A DNA stretch of 64,000 nucleotides from Cricetomys ansorgei (taxonomy: Eukaryota; Chordata; Mammalia; Rodentia; Nesomyidae): contig JAMJFZ010000289.1 of NCBI GenBank assembly GCA_026225945.1, forward strand, positions 4,523,001 through 4,587,000, read 5' to 3'. Of this stretch, positions 44,645-56,080 are shown piece after piece (position 1 is the stretch's first letter; every line of letters begins with the position of its first letter). The notes beneath the pieces were generated by a model that ran no database searches, was not told the origin of the DNA, and saw only the letters and a program-made list of their open reading frames with translations. The position numbers and the translations under genes were made by a program.

Positions 44645-46499
44645 AAGTATCTTAATAATACCATCCTCTATGTACCTTATCACTTGACTTCAGTAGTGTA
44701 CTTTCAGTACCATCCTGTGTGTCTTTAAAAGTGTGTGGAACAACATCCTACTTAACATGCTGGGTCCTCGTCTCTGTGCAGAAGAAGTTCTGTCCCCCTT
44801 GATGTCAATGAGTGGAAGTGGGAACTTTCTCCTGAGATAAATATGTCCAGAAATGTTTATATAGATATTAGATTATCAGAAGTTAGTAACACTACATAAA
44901 TGTGTATAAACACATACATCAGTAAATAGTGAACCCACACAAAGAAGTCATTGCATACAATAATAGGACTCCAGGAACAAGAAAACAAAAGAACAGAACC
45001 AAGATTCAAATCAAAAGACAGGACAACATCATGCTGCTATTGAAGATATATATTGAAAGGTGATCTTACTTACCTATAGATATCAACCTGGACTTTTAGG
45101 GGAAAAAAATCTTTGAACTTTAAAGAAAAAAGAACAAGCATGTCATTTGGATGCCTAACTCAAAACATGACTGATAATAAAATTGTCAATGTTTGTAAAC
45201 AGAAACTCAATTCAAAAAGAAAAATTTGCCAAAAATACCTGAAATACTTAAGAAAGGAAATTGAGAGATATGTAATCTTCCCAATAGTCACCGTATCTCT
45301 GCTTCCCACTCCCTCTCCTCCCTCCTTTCTTCCATGTATATGTATGTAGTGTTTTCCTGATTTTTTTTAACTAAATAATGTTCCCAAAACTCTGAAAGGT
45401 AAAAGGAGCACACCTAAGACTTGTGATCTGTAACTCTTCATACTGAGTGGTTTTTGATTAGGTGAAGTATGGAGCTTCAATGCTCAGATGACATGGGAGT
45501 TTCTTTCTATTACCAACATCTAGAGAGGGCTGACCTCACACACTGGCAGTTGAGTAACGAGAGAGAGAGAGAGAAGTGGGGGATCTCCTATAAATACCTC
45601 CTATAATGATGTGGCTCTCTTACCCTTAAGAATTTTTTTTTTTAAGTTCAAATGGCATTTTTTGTTGACTGGGCCTCCCTCTTTTAAATCTTCATTCCCC
45701 ACTTCAATGAGACTTGGAAAGCAATTAGATGAGACTGAAAACTGAGAAATAGGTCAGACAGAGGGCTATCTTAGTTACCAGCAAACTCGGGAAACCAGTT
45801 AGTTATGGCCAAGCCCCCTAGCCCACATCAGCTCTTAGAATTAGATGGAAGATCAAAGTTTTAACTTGATACCGAAGTAAAATGCCCATAGGAGTCTTAA
45901 ATATTGTGAATTATTCCCTACATTGCTCTCCTTAACTCTTCTGCAAGGGCTCCACCGGTTTTCTGCTTCCACTGAGACATAAATTAAGTTTAAATTCACT
46001 TAACAACACTGTAGAACCCTTGCTATTCCTATACAGCCTTCGATAGCCATCCTAGGTACCGGGAAAATGGACAATTTCTTTTTCTTTTTCTTTTTTCTTT
46101 TTTCATAGTTGTCACGGAAGTTTTCCTAATCCCCAAGCTAATTATTTTTTTTTCTGAAAAGGAATGAATAAAGCAATGAAATAATAAGACAAAAGTAAAG
46201 CATGGTGAACTATTGTTAGCATTTTGCTTGGTTCCCGATTCATCTGGGTAAATAGACAGTAAAAGAACATGAGAGAGTAAGTGGAAAACCATTATAGATA
46301 TGGGTTGTAAAGGTTATCAAACACAGCAACTATGCAGACCAGGCAAGCATTCTACCACAGCATCCACAGTCCAGGGAAGAGAAATGTGAACAAGAATCTC
46401 TTCAGCAGCTAGCCAAGGCTTCAGTGTAGTAAAAATGTTCAGCCACCACCATGTATTTGTCTTTTCACCTTTCATGCTGAAACTCACACTCTAGGTTCC
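44645..46499. other. Unassigned DNA
   Basis: No gene. A short (GA)n lies near 45558-45574, and T/C-rich tracts at 46075-46104 and 46145-46156. At about 46340-46375 'aggcaagcattctaccacag' recalls an antisense ID head but is too short to call. An LTR was considered near 45470-45960 without support. Confidence 0.4.
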
Positions 46500-47040
46500 T
46501 CTGTACACAGGAAAGCCATGCTTGCTGGCTGATTTGCCGTTGTAGAATCACGTTCATCTGAAAAACCGGAGATCTGAGTCCAGTGAAGAATACTTAGTCT
46601 GGCCCGCAGTTGTTGGCCATTGTTGTAATCTCTTTGTTGTCATAAGAACTTTACATAAGTTTTAAGGTTTAATACCTTGTCAGTCTACACAAACAGAATT
46701 AATTAAAAGTCTGTTGTATTCATATGATGTGTCTCCCTCATGATTCATTTTTCATTCAGCCTCAGGCAAAAGCAATGTTAGTTTGCCTGAGGGAAGTTCA
46801 TTTAATTTGATAGTTATGATTTTTTTGACAGCTGGTAATTTGCTTATTTACAGTTTCCTGATTAGGTCTCTAATGCTGTATTTACTCACATAAAATAATA
46901 ATTTTCAGTTAAGTAATTTTAGAATCCCTATTTCCCATTCATCACCACCACTAAAACAAACAATTTTAGACCTTTTTCTTTCTTGTTATTATCACTGAAG
47001 TCCTGTGACACTTTTCTTCAGGTGGATAAAAAGCAGGGCT
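46500..47040. promoter_or_regulatory. Enhancer-like block A: SOX, homeodomain and MEIS-type motifs
   Basis: The segment is repeat-free and carries dense developmental motifs: CATTGTTG at 46618-46625 and CTTTGTTGTC at 46632-46641 (SOX-type pair), AATTAATTAA at 46697-46706, and TGACAGCTG at 46826-46834 (MEIS/TGIF site overlapping an E-box). A perfect 11-bp inverted repeat lies at 46760-46792. This composition is usual for conserved non-coding enhancers in gene-poor regions. Conservation itself cannot be seen from one sequence, so this is inference. Confidence 0.35.
46760..46792. other. Perfect 11-bp inverted repeat with GCCTCAGGC core
   Basis: The left arm 'cctcaggcaaa' (46760-46770) and right arm 'tttgcctgagg' (46782-46792) are exact reverse complements around an 11-base loop. 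Including the preceding base, the left arm holds GCCTCAGGC, which fits an AP-2-type GCC-N3-GGC site. Confidence 0.9.
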
Positions 47041-47750
47041 GGAACATGCCACATGCCCTGCCTCAAGACATTTTTTGAATCTTTGGTGGTGGTTATGATC
47101 AGTTCTTGAGCAGGGCAGTAGGGCTCTGCATCGCAGGGCTACAAGATTCTTCCCTGTTCAGCACCTATTAGAAAGGAATGTTTCCTATTCATTGTCCTTA
47201 ATGCATCTTGGGTTGAGAGCTCCTCGGTGAAGCTCACTTACAGTCTTGACCTCCATCATTTTTCATCTCGCAGTGAATTTGCAGGGAAAGAACTCCTTCA
47301 AGTATGTTAAAAGGGAGACATGTTGTTCAAATAGTGCCGCTTATGTAAATGCATCAAGGCACTTCAGCAATTATTATACATTAGGCAGCTCAGCTACCAT
47401 AAGACACCGGGCCTCTATTAAATATGTAAAATGTTGTTCGGATCAAGACGTTTCCAATAAAAGACGTGTTTTGTTTGTTTTAATGTTGTAACACACATTT
47501 TAATATTGTAATAAACATCTTGATGATTACCATTTTGCTAAATGTATTGATTTAAATATTTTAACAGAAATTTTGTTTGGCATAAAATATGCTGGATTAC
47601 GAAGCATGGCATTTGTCAACTTCATCAGGTTGGCTGGGCAAGCGAATGCATTGTTAAGTGTATAATTGGCAAACATTTAGCAATTAACATTCCATTTAAA
47701 ATATATAATATGATTGATGCAGGGATTCAATGAGTATTATTGAGGATGAG
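47041..47750. promoter_or_regulatory. Enhancer-like block B
   Basis: No repeat is recognised. The sequence from about 47240 to 47730 mixes AT-rich homeodomain-type words ('gcaattaacattcc', 'tattgatttaaat', 'tataattggc') with isolated CpGs ('gtgccgctt', 'caccgggcc', 'ttcggatcaagacg'). This is unusual in the surrounding CpG-poor DNA and suggests constraint. The 81-codon frame at 47246-47491 lacks splice signals matching an exon and is not treated as a gene. Confidence 0.3.
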
Positions 47751-47954
47751 TATTATCATCCTCAAAGCACCTGTCACTTCACATTTACTCTACTTTCATA
47801 TTGTGTAACGTTACTGAGTTTTTATTAGTATCTATAGGGATTTTAGTTGTCCTTTTGGTGGTAAAAGAGGAGTCATTGGGAGGATCAACTTCCTCCTTTC
47901 TGTTTTAGATGTACTGTATTTTTTTCCTTCATTAATTCCTGTCCCTAGAGTATC

Positions 47955-48840
47955 CAGAGTTATCTTCAGTAGATGTGCTGGAGGCGTGCTTGTATTCCTG
48001 ATCTCAGGGGAACTTTTCTCCATTAGCTGTGAGTTTCTCCTACATGACTTTCATTGAGTCGAGAGATACATTCTATATACCAAATGTTATTCTTTGTTAC
48101 TGTTTATATTTTTAGAGGGATGTGGTTTAGATTGTTTGCTTGAGCTGTCCTTCCATGGACTCCCAACCCCCCTCCCTCGCCATCTGCGTCCACCCACCAC
48201 TAATCCCACCTCTTAACATGTGTCTCCTGATGCTCAATGTTTCAGATGATCCTTCTGTACTCTAAAGAAAACCATATCGTTCTTATTCTTCATTTTAGTA
48301 GTGTAAGACACCATATTGATAGTTTTGTGTACTTTGCTACTTAGTTGTATGAATTTTCCTTTCAGTGTGCTATGGAATTCAGTATATCTTGTTATATCTA
48401 TATTTTTGCATCTCTATTGACCAGAGGCAATGACCTATAATTTTCTTTTCCTGTAGTGTCCTTACTTTACTTTTGGTGTATGTCACTACTAGTTCTGTGA
48501 CATGAAATTAAAAATATTTTCTTCTAAGTTTTGGAAATGTGTAAAAAGGCCTCCTGCCAATTCACCTTCAATATTTGAGGCAATTGTTCCTGAAGTCATC
48601 TGGTGCTGGCTTTTTTTTTTTTGTTCTGTCTTAACATCCACTCTCTATGGTCTGTTTAGATTTACATTTGGTTATGACATATTGCTGGAAGATTGTATTC
48701 TTATGGGAACATAGCCTTGCTTACATGTCATCCAACTTGATCTATTTGTTCATGTCATCTCCTATGGTCCTTTGTGACTCTATGTTGTCAACTTCACGTC
48801 TCACTGTCATTAAAAGTTCTCTAGTTCTGACAAGCTTCCC
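47955..48840 (-). mobile_element. Antisense fragment of L1 ORF2 (reverse transcriptase region), decayed
   Basis: The + strand follows the antisense of ORF2: 'gcttgtattcctgatctcag', 'ttagctgtgagtttctccta', 'gtgctatggaattcagtata', 'ctataattttcttttcctgt', 'agtgtccttactttactttt', 'agtcatctggtgctggcttt', 'tatggtctgtttagatttac' and 'aacttgatctatttgttcat'. These correspond to the RT domain, read backwards. There are many stops and shifts, and a pyrimidine-rich block at 48140-48200 fits poorly and may be a secondary insertion. There is no coding capacity. Confidence 0.7.
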
Positions 48841-49779
48841 ATCAGCTCCCCTGTAGTTACATCTGACATGCTCAAAACCCTTCTTCGTAGAAAACTACCA
48901 CCATTATTATTGACGAAACTGTTTAGGGTTGAGACATTCTTCAGTATCTCTCTAGGTGCCTTTGCAATATCAGTTACTTGCTCATGATCTTCTTGACTGC
49001 CTTTAAGCTGTATCAGCCTCTGCCTGTGAAGATAGCCTGTTGTTCCTGTGCTCTCAGTCATTCCTCACATATGTCTCCTAGTTCTGGGTTTATGACCTGT
49101 CTACATTCTTCCTGTGGGACTACTGAACAGTGAGCAGCATAGCAAGGACTGAGGGTTTTACCCTTGTGCATTATTCAGCCTTGCACCTCTTATTGCCCCT
49201 TTTGCTTATAAACTGAACTATAAACACTGCCCTTCTCTCAAGTTGTTATCTATCTCTGCTTATCAATATTTATTAGCATATATTTTGATTACCTATGTTA
49301 ACTGAATTCTGTTGACATCTCTTAATTTCCTCTAATCTGGATTCTATTAACAACTGTATAGTTTCAGAGAATCAGAGCTTCCAGTGTTCTATATTCATGT
49401 CATGTCTCAGTCCTCATTTTCCAGTTAAAAAGGCATTTTCTACTTGCATGAAATCCCATTTTATGATTTTTATATTTTCATATGTCCTTTAACCACTTTA
49501 ATGATCATTAAATGTTAGAGAATTTTAGTAATGAGAACAATCTAGATAACACAAACTCTCCCTGGAAAGAGCTTTAATATTTAAGTGAATATATAGGACA
49601 AGACTCCTTATCAGTAGAGGCTTTAAAATGTATTTTTGTTCTTCTCTGTTTTCTGGGCCACTGGCCTTTACTCTAACTTTCTTACCTATGCTAAGAGTTC
49701 TTTGTATAGCCATTAAGATTTGCTAACATCCTATTGTAAACTTCACTAATGGCTTCAAACTTTTCTTTGAAAGCATCCT
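48841..49779. other. Unassigned DNA right of L1 ORF2 fragment
   Basis: It may partly continue the old L1 but I could not match it. The 83-codon minus frame at 48810-49061 begins outside and ends inside the L1 fragment and has no recognised domain. Confidence 0.35.
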
Positions 49780-49985
49780 GGGGAGGACAGATCAAGAAAT
49801 AGCTCGGTGGTTAAGAGATCCTGCTACTTTGCTGCTCTTGCCAAGGACCTGAGTTTGGTACCCAGTGTCCATGACAAGCACCTTAAAACCATTGAATCCA
49901 TAAGGAATCTGGCACCCTACTCTTTACTCTGCAGGCACATGCACACAAAACAAACACACACTAAAAAATACACACTTTTTAAAAA
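49780..49985 (+). repeat. B3 SINE
   Basis: The head 'gaaatagctcggtggttaag' is followed by 'tgctgctcttgccaaggacc', 'tgagtttggtacccagtgtc', 'atgacaagcaccttaaaacc' and 'tactctgcaggcacatgcac', then CA/A-rich sequence ending 'aaaaaatacac'. A 10-base piece is duplicated in the head ('ctgcta...ctgctc'). The order matches B3. Confidence 0.75.
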
Positions 49986-51419
49986 AATAATTTTATTTAT
50001 TTGTTTTTATTGTTTATATTTAAAAGTGATAGTTAGAACTGGGTACATGCCTTCACATTTTGGGCTTGTTTAATCCTTCATTAATTATTTTTAACTAATC
50101 AATAAAATAACATTAATTATGTATCCCTTCTTACAGCCTTTGTTTTGAATGTTAGATCCCCAAAAGTCTGAGTTTATGATTTCTATTTCTGCAGCTCTAC
50201 TCGCATGCCAAATGAAGTCTTCTAGTTCTCTCATGAACTTTTCCATTCCACCTCTCATTCCCAGGTTCCTGAGACCCCTCACTCTGTATTTGAATTTCAA
50301 TCTGTATGTCAACTTTCCTGTGAGATGCTACAAAAATACTTCTATTTAGTTTTCCGTCTTGATATAAATTTTATAACCTCCAACATCTAAGCAGTGTAAC
50401 ACAGCCTTAGTCTTGATGTAACATCAGAATCGGTATTTCCTTTCCAATTGCACCATGTCACACTGTGTCAGTAAATGTATTCTGAAGCCCAGAGGCAGAT
50501 TTATCTCTTTTCTTTCTTTTTTCTTTACTCTCCTTGGTTATCAGAATTTTAGGGCAATGTCCTTATTGCTTGAGGGATAAACTGGTTCTCGTGAGATGAT
50601 CAGTGAAGCTTCAGGGTACAGCCCTACCTTCATACATTTCTCATGGGAAGTGTCCTGTCTTACAAGTCTCTGCCATTTCTGGAAGCAGATGTCATTATAA
50701 GTTTAAGACAATGGATAGTGACACTTAGCTACACTTTTGTCTGTAAGAATAGGACATTATACAAAGCTGACAGCAAGGTATCTATTACTCTCATTTTCAT
50801 ATCTTCTGCCTTGCAAAAGCATGAGATAGGTTAAGTGTACATTTCTTGTGTGATTAGTACACCTATGTACAGAGGTAATCAGTTGACCCCAGGGTGAAAG
50901 AGATAGCTGGAAAATGCGGGCAGAGATACCCAGCTTTCAACCTAATGTTAGTTACATTATGAATTTACTTAGGAGCAATGCTTTTCCGTGAAGGCAACTT
51001 CTATGTGGCTGTTATGTCACGTTCTCACTGCTCCTAATCTTATTTCTCCTCCCCTCATCAACTGACAAGTTTCATTTGATCTGCTCTTTTAATTATGTTT
51101 TACTGTGTACATTGTGAAATCACTTAACCCCCCCCCAACTACTCTTTAATCTCTATTACCCCTATAAGCCATGGAATTGCAGCATATGTAATAAGTTTGA
51201 GCAGTTTTGAGCATAAGAAAGAGAAAATCTAATCAACAGAAGTTTAAACAAGCTGAGATTTGTTTTCCTATGGGAATATGATGTTGAGAATTGCCACTAT
51301 TGATTTAGCAAGGAGAAAAATCAGGTCACAGTAACTCTGCTCCTCACATTACTCTTTCTTTGAGAATCTCCCATAAACTTCCTGACACCCTTCCCATCTT
51401 GTTTGAATTATGGAATCTA

Positions 51420-51420
<1 letters not shown>
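49986..51420. other. AT-rich unassigned DNA
   Basis: A T/C-rich run lies at 50508-50530 and a C run at 51130-51136. No gene or other repeat is recognised. Confidence 0.4.

Positions 51421-51462
<42 letters not shown>
51421..51462. repeat. (CA)n microsatellite
   Basis: A pure AC array of 42 bases, not attached to a recognisable SINE. Confidence 0.98.
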
Positions 51463-51464
<2 letters not shown>

Positions 51465-52494
51465 CGCTATATGCCTACCAGTTCCTTGGAAGATGTTTGC
51501 TAATCCTTATCTATACTTAAGAGGTGCTGCCTTAATGATGACAGGACCTGGTTAGGTACACTGAAGAAGTCAGTGTGGGCAGATAACGCTTTCTTCACAA
51601 CATAATGATGTCAACATTGAACCTCTAGTAATAACTGACAATGTTTAAATTAAGATCCCTGTGTCCCACTATTTTTGTGTCTCCTTTCAGTCTCTCCCCT
51701 TTTGCCATGTTTATGCCATAGTCTGTTCACTTTGTTCTTTTTGAGAGCTAAGGACTAGCCCTTTAATAGCTGTTTCTGTGTAGATCTGCCTGGGATTTTT
51801 GATTGAATACATTAATTCTATATTAATTCTACTCCATTCAACTTTTTTTTTTTTCATGCTTCTCTCTTACTCTGGGTCTTTCATTCTCCTTAATGTTCCT
51901 TCATAGTAATCTGTTGACACTTGGTGCTCTTAAGCTGTTTTCACTCAAGAAAAGAGAACACTTGAGTTCAAGAGTAACATTAATGTTCATGAGCAGGAAG
52001 CTGATAAACATGTATTTAAAGGTCATTTTCCCTCTGTGAATGGAGTAATTGGATACCATTGTAACTAGATTGCTTTTTAAGCTGAAAACTTGCATCTTGT
52101 TTTCACTGAAGAAAGGGTTCTCTAGCACAAATAATGAATGCATGGAAGTGTACTTTAAGAGATTTCAACTTGCATAAACCCTGAGTCAGAATAGATGAAA
52201 AGGGTTTAAAATATGCAAATTTACTTTTCTGTTTTATAAAAATTAATCTGAAAGGCTCCTTCAGATGGCACAGTTTTACAGATGACTTGATTTTCATTTC
52301 AATGAACTGGTATAGAACTGAAGCAAAGTCATACTGCCTAACTCTTTGCTAACACTCTTGCCTACAAATGTACCAGTGGTTTGATATCTACTCTCTCCTC
52401 AGTAAGAATAGCCACTGTTAACAAGATCTTTGTCATGTTGTCATAGGTGTGACACTGAGAATACATGGACAGTGATATAAATAGACACAAAATT
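51463..52494. other. AT-rich unassigned DNA
   Basis: A T run lies near 51843-51854. No gene or repeat is recognised. Confidence 0.4.
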
Positions 52495-52790
52495 TTCTTT
52501 TTAATAGAAAAAGTATTGTCTCATACAATATATTTAGATCATGCTTTCTCCTCCCAGATCAGCCCCTACCCATCAAACTCATTCTTTGTCTCTTTAGAAA
52601 GTGAACAGACAAAATCAAAACAAAACAAACAACAACAGCAACAAAAACCAGAAAAATATAGAAAAAAAGAGAAACACACAGAAATATACACAAAAGCAAA
52701 ACCCACAAAATCAAAAACCATACTATATAAGTAAAAGGCCAATAAGACAAAAGATGCCCAATGAAATATGACACAAAAATAGACAGTTCT
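52495..52790 (-). mobile_element. Antisense L1 3' UTR fragment
   Basis: A T-rich start, then 'tttctcctcccagatcagcc', 'ccctacccatcaaactcatt', 'ctttgtctctttagaaagtg', followed by a long A/C-rich block ('aaaacaaaacaaacaacaac', 'gaaacacacagaaatataca', 'gacaaaagatgcccaatgaa'). This is the characteristic antisense of a rodent L1 3' UTR. Frames of 71-93 codons across it are low-complexity artefacts. Confidence 0.65.
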
Positions 52791-52794
52791 TTTT

Positions 52795-52905
52795 CCTTTT
52801 TGAAAATATTTTTTATTCTTTGACAATTTCATACAAATATGCAGCATCTTTTAATCATATGTCCCCTTGACTCTACCATCCTCCCACTGCACGTTCTTGG
52901 TATAT
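52795..52905 (-). mobile_element. Second short antisense L1 3' end
   Basis: 'tttttattctttgacaattt', 'catacaaatatgcagcatct' and 'tttaatcatatgtccccttg' match the antisense L1 3' terminus of another subfamily ('tttgacaatttcatacatg... aatcata'). It lies directly beside the previous fragment, so two L1 ends are stacked in the same orientation. Confidence 0.55.
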
Positions 52906-54096
52906 AAAATGCATCTGATTTCTGATATTATACCATTGTTTCTTCCACAATAGTCTGGTGTCAGTCAGATTTTCTGTGCTATGATGTATTCCTGAAAAAA
53001 ATATATATACAGCTGCATATATATGAAAGTAATTAAGTAGAATCATAGTGTAATGGGAGAGGACTGTGGAACTTTTTTCTATCGAAGGTTGAAGGTAGCA
53101 AGTGCTTGTGTTTACTTCTTTGTGCCCATTAGCCAATTGCTTAAGATTGTGAGGAGAGCACCCAACAAGAGGATGAACAACGTCATCAACTATGTCAGCA
53201 ACAAAGGATGAAACCTTGGTCCTAATGTGCTTGCTAGGCCCAGTTTTGGTTCTAAAACACCCTTTTCCAGAAAGAATTGCCTTACCTAGCAGCTTTTGCC
53301 TTGTTCCTGAGTTCCTTTGTGCAACCCTGTTGTTTACACCATGAAGAAGGAGAGGTGGAAGGGATGGGGCTCAACAGGCTGGTGTTGGAGCTCACAGGCT
53401 CACAGGACACCTTCACCGAGGTCCTGATGAAGTTTTGTCTTCTTTACTCTTTACAAGGAGGAAAACTGAATTGACAATTTCAACTGCTGTTCCTACATCA
53501 TATCTGTTTTCTTTTTAGAATCACTGCCTCCATTGTATAAAGCAATTCCCTGAACCTTCTCTGGTTTCGAAGGTTGCTTAGCTCATGACTCATTCTTTCC
53601 TAGAAATGAACAAACAATGTTAGTTTATATCAAATTTTTCCTTTGTCATTTCTTTTGTATAGCAAAAAATTGGAAAGGATGAATGCGGTGTGTTTTTAGA
53701 GTATGACCTGTGTGATTATAATTTCTTAATTCAAAATGGAATTTTGATCTCTTATTTGACTTTGGCAATGTTTTACATAAACACCTCAAATAATAAGCAC
53801 ATTGAAAAATACCTTTGACAATAATTATCAAAAACTTTATGTTTTTGTTCTAAACATAAAGTGATAGCCAGGCATAAATTATGATTTTACTATGTAAGAA
53901 TAGCACCTTATATTTATTTGTCAGACACTGTGGTTTACATACAGTGTCATAATGTAATATCTAATATTTAAATTGATCAACATAAAGAAAGTTAAAATGC
54001 ACCAATTCAGTAAGGAGAAATAAATGCCATGATCGTTTGAAACATTTTAATTCTATACTTTGTGACCAGGAGTAAATGTCTAAATATTTCAAAAGC
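52906..54096. other. Unassigned DNA with a GC-balanced patch at 53150-53480
   Basis: The patch at 53150-53480 is GC-richer than its flanks and has short open frames in more than one register (for example 53277-53474 on +). I do not recognise it; a decayed processed pseudogene is possible but unsupported. Confidence 0.3.
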
Positions 54097-54261
54097 TGAG
54101 TTAATTACCCTTAACATAAACTATAAATTCCTTCATATGTTAATCTCCACGCCTGTTTCTCAGTACATAGTCTCCTGCTACAGAGCACTTTCTGGGAGAT
54201 GGACACTGCGTTACATATACAATGTTGCAGGTACGCTTTAGAGCTAAGGGTAATTAACTCA
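54097..54261. other. 17-bp perfect inverted repeat with TAATTA cores, 131-bp spacer
   Basis: The left arm 54097-54113 ('tgagttaattaccctta') and right arm 54245-54261 ('taagggtaattaactca') are exact reverse complements. Each arm carries a homeodomain-type TAATTA/TTAATTA core and the flanking TACCCT/AGGGTA. The spacer is unique sequence with no SINE, LINE or DNA-transposon signature that I recognise. The arms could be paired protein-binding sites, the ends of an unknown short element, or the stem of a long hairpin. Confidence 0.85.
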
Positions 54262-56030
54262 TATTCCTCCTGGTGGGGTTAGAAGTGGGAAACTCAGTGT
54301 GATTTCTCTGATGACTTGAAATATTACACATTCATTTAATTACCACATCCTGTCCCTTTGGCATACCTAGAGTCAGCTGAAATTGGTCTATGGGACTAAA
54401 AATATTTTTAGGAATGAACTGGACATATAGTCCTATCTATGAAAGCAGATAAAAACTATGTCTTAAAATAACTTTTGCATAAACAAAGTAACTCACATGC
54501 TACCTTTCTGATGTTAATTTTGAAAACAGAGCATAGCATAGTGGGCATTTGTCTGGAAACTCCTAGTTGCATTGAGCAGGCCAAATAACTCAGTTAAAAC
54601 ATTTGCCTAACATTTTTACCGAGGTGATATTTAATAAGTGTCATCTAGACCCTTTGTCCTCTCCAGTTCACTATAAACCCAGGATGCCAGCCTCCTTGTC
54701 CATCTCTCCTTCCATCCTGTGGCTCTCACACCCATCTACATGTCTTTAAATTGTAAATTTTCCTTTCTAAAGAATTTCTTGTGTTTTTACTTATAATGTT
54801 ATACTGCACTACCTAACAACACGAGAAACTGATCTTTCCCTTCCAACAAAGAGAGAAAAAGTGAAATTAAGTTACTTTTAATTTGTTAATTGAAAATTCC
54901 ACTTTCCCTTCACAGATACCATTGATGTATTAGGCAGAAATGTGTGACATGACAGAGGTAGCTGTTATATTGAGTGTTAAGGTACTTAATTTTAAAGCAG
55001 TGGTAATTGTGATAGCCATAATATCACGTGTTCAAGACCATTATGATGAGAAAAAATATTCTGATATTTTTTAAATGAGAAAATGCAGGAAGGCAATTAT
55101 AGCCCATTGTTGGAGGTAATGTCCCATTAGCCTGAGAAGATAATTATTTCTGAACTGTAGACGTTAAAAGCCAGTCCACTGACATGTCTTCAGTTCTGCT
55201 ATCATACTGAGAGTGATGGAAATATTAGTGTTTCTTGTGAATATTTGGTAATTTGTATAACTAATAAATGCTTTAAAAGTAATGAAAAGTATCACTATAT
55301 ATTTTACTGACATGCTTTGTCAGTAGCCCAGCTGAGTGAGGATGACAGTAAAATTAGTGTTTTCCTCTAATTTCCCCCTCAATAGTCCTCTAGACTTTAA
55401 AGTGATTCAGCATATACTTCATTCTTTACAACCCTTGAGTATCTAACAACACACTCACCTAATGACAGATCACGGAATAGTCAACAGATATGGCTGTGTA
55501 GCATAAATGTGCTGCTTGATTAAAGACCTTGTTGGACCTGGAATCTTTACATAAACTTCACGTGGCTTGGTAATGCTGTCCATCACTTCCCAATGTTCAT
55601 ATGGTCAAGTATGATTTGGGAACTGTTTGGCACTCATGAGTAGCAAACAATTAGCATTATTACTGTTATAGGAAAGAAAATGAGGACACAAAGATTGTCC
55701 CATTTGATCTCCATGTATGTGGGAAGGGTAGCAGCATATATTAGAGGTCCCTGGTGAAAAATGTTATGTGAAAAATCTGATGTATTCATGTAACATGTAA
55801 AGAAAACAGTGATAAGCTAGGCTGTGTTCTGGATGTCAACGACACAGGTTTGAATAAAGTAAACAGTGCTTCGTAGGCCTTATTTATGTGAGCTGAGTTT
55901 CTATAAAACTAGGCCTTCTCACTGATTTTATTTATATACATATACATATATATATATACTCATATTATTCTCACATATATATGCCTTCATGTATATCATG
56001 TGTCATCATGTATATATTCACACATATACA

Positions 56031-56031
<1 letters not shown>
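54262..56031. other. Unique-looking AT-rich DNA
   Basis: A small hairpin (8-bp stem, 5-base loop) lies at 55305-55325. TA-rich sequence lies at 55932-55982. No gene or repeat family is recognised. Confidence 0.4.

Positions 56032-56077
<46 letters not shown>
56032..56077. repeat. (CA)n microsatellite
   Basis: A pure CA array of about 46 bases, preceded by TA-rich sequence. Confidence 0.98.

Positions 56078-56080
<3 letters not shown>

Noticed and set aside
44371..44687. Open frames of 67-94 codons giving RE-repeat or SL-repeat proteins
   Set aside because: They are translations of the (GA)n microsatellite in several frames of both strands, with no coding context.
45470..45960. Possible MaLR or ERV LTR
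   Set aside because: No terminal TG...CA pair, polyA signal placement or internal region could be recognised, and no paired LTR was found.
46340..46375. Antisense ID-like head
   Set aside because: Only about 35 bases resemble ID and the B-box part is missing, too little to call.
47041..47075. Possible p53-type response element (two CATG-centred half-sites) in a 7-bp inverted repeat
   Set aside because: The two half-sites overlap and neither fits the RRRCWWGYYY pattern fully.
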